NCBI GenBank assembly: GCA_001442925.1
Contig: LDXX01000006.1
Location: 248,001-312,000 of the forward strand
Origin: Candidatus Kryptonium thompsonii
GTDB taxonomy: Bacteria; Bacteroidota; Ignavibacteria; Kryptoniales; Kryptoniaceae
Direction of reading: 5' to 3'
Length of the DNA stretch: 64,000 nt
The notes under the pieces were generated by a model, which made no database searches, was not told the DNA's origin, and saw nothing but the letters and a program-made list of their open reading frames with translations. Position numbers and translations under genes: made by a program. Of this stretch, positions 63,159-64,000 are shown one piece after another. Every line of letters begins with the position of its first letter. Positions within the stretch are counted from its first letter, which is position 1.

Positions 63159-64000
63159 ATGGAGATAGAAATTTCACCAGTTCAGGAAAGATATATCCAA
63201 AAAGCGGGGTTAATGCATATTTTTGAAAAGGTCGTTGAGGGTGAGAGGTTAACATTTGAAGATGGGGTTAAGCTTTACGGCACGAACGATATCCTTGTGC
63301 TTGGTTTTCTTGCAAATATAGTTCGCGAAAGGTTAAACGGCGATAAAACTTATTTCGTGAAAAATCACATCATAAATTATTCAAATATCTGTGAGCTCGA
63401 TTGTAAATTCTGCTCGTTTTACAGGAAAGAAGGTCAAGAAGGAGCGTATAGATTTTCACTTGAGCAAATTTTTGAGAAGATTCGACCTTTGAAGGATGAA
63501 ATTGTTGAGGTTCATATAGTTGGGGCGCTCGATCCGAGGTTACCGTGGGAATATTACCTTGATATGATGCGAGGCATAAAGGATATAAATCCAAAGATCA
63601 ACATAAAAGCTTTTACTGCGGTTGAGATAGACTACTTCGCGAGGATGTTTGGAAAAACATATGAGGAAGTTCTTTCAGAACTTAAAGAGGCAGGACTTGA
63701 TACGATGCCAGGCGGTGGTGCTGAAGTTTTTAGTGAAAGAGTTAGACAAAAATTATTCCCCGATAAAATTGGTGCAAAGGAGTGGCTTGAGGTGCATAGA
63801 ACTGCGCATAAACTTGGGATAAGAACTAATGCAACGATGCTTTATGGTCATATGGAAACAGTTGAAGAGAGGGTTGAACATTTAATAAAACTTCGAGAAT
63901 TACAAGATGAAACTGGTGGTTTTTTAACTTTTATTCCTTTGCCATATCATCCCAAGAATAATAAATATGCTGGTGATTGGGTGACGGGTTTGCAGAATTT
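63159..64000 (+). CDS. mqnE: Aminofutalosine synthase MqnE (3' end beyond window)
   Basis: At least 280 residues, cut by the window end. Radical SAM enzyme: the cluster motif is CELDCKFCSF (~78-87), preceded by YFVKNHIINYSN and followed by EVHIVGALDPRLPWEYYLDM. AFTAVEIDYFAR and DTMPGGGAEVFSERVR separate MqnE from the related cyclase MqnC. It joins the purine and enolpyruvyl parts in the futalosine route to menaquinone, so respiration probably uses menaquinone. Confidence 0.92.
   Translation, partial: MEIEISPVQERYIQKAGLMHIFEKVVEGERLTFEDGVKLYGTNDILVLGFLANIVRERLNGDKTYFVKNHIINYSNICELDCKFCSFYRKEGQEGAYRFSLEQIFEKIRPLKDEIVEVHIVGALDPRLPWEYYLDMMRGIKDINPKINIKAFTAVEIDYFARMFGKTYEEVLSELKEAGLDTMPGGGAEVFSERVRQKLFPDKIGAKEWLEVHRTAHKLGIRTNATMLYGHMETVEERVEHLIKLRELQDETGGFLTFIPLPYHPKNNKYAGDWVTGLQN

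Overview
The window is AT-rich bacterial chromosome, densely packed with genes, and there is no sign of phage, insertion sequences, CRISPR arrays or rRNA. The gene content points to a diderm of the Fibrobacterota-Chlorobiota-Bacteroidota (FCB) group: PorV/PorQ-like barrel proteins, an UpxY-type NusG paralogue, L- and P-ring flagellar genes, many exported proteins and lipoproteins, and menaquinone made through futalosine. The Lys/Glu-rich proteins, the ferredoxin-linked 2-oxoacid oxidoreductase and an adenosine-specific kinase (a family common in archaea and thermophiles) suggest a thermophile. A Kryptonia- or Ignavibacteria-like organism fits, but this placement is inference.

Layout. 1-3.4 kb: end of a surface protein, an RsbW-like ATPase, an unannotated minus-strand RNA locus, RqcH and a flavin reductase. 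3.4-8.7 kb: PorQ-like protein, tRNA-Gln, prs-rplY-pth, then rpsF-ssb-rpsR-rplI. 8.7-18.6 kb: ccdA, korAB, an aldo/keto reductase (opposite strand), guaA, a TPR protein, an LpoA-like protein, radC and the adenosine-specific kinase. 18.6-24.1 kb: tRNA-Val, NlpC/P60, DUF819, then a minus-strand exopolysaccharide pair (tyrosine autokinase and UpxY antiterminator). 24.4-40.1 kb: one uninterrupted flagellar operon, flhF-flhG-fliA-regulators-flgF-flgG-flgA-flgH-flgI-flgJ-flgN-flgK-flgL-motA-motB-fliW-csrA. 40.1-47.7 kb: a minus-strand envelope locus (cupin, FecR-like, barrel-transglutaminase fusion, two lipoproteins, and a CHASE2 sensor fused to a sigma-54 activator). 48-58.8 kb: maeB, TPM proteins, aromatic amino-acid genes, an S9 peptidase and an MFS transporter. 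58.9-63 kb: ffh-rpsP-khpA-(exported protein)-rimM-trmD-rplS, then the start of mqnE.

The most notable signal is a set of sigma-54 promoters. Two are perfect matches to TGGCACG-N4-TTGCA. One lies upstream of a DUF4382-like lipoprotein, next to the CHASE2 sigma-54 activator. The other drives no protein gene: it points into a stretch of about 150 nt that ends in a strong intrinsic terminator and carries five GCACCU motifs complementary to Shine-Dalgarno sequences. This looks like a sigma-54-dependent small RNA with several seed sites. In this window AGGTGC occurs in the ribosome binding sites of flgG and of the UpxY antiterminator. A third, imperfect sigma-54 promoter precedes flhF, divergent from the polysaccharide kinase. 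I infer a possible sigma-54 circuit linking envelope sensing, motility and polysaccharide; none of it is tested.
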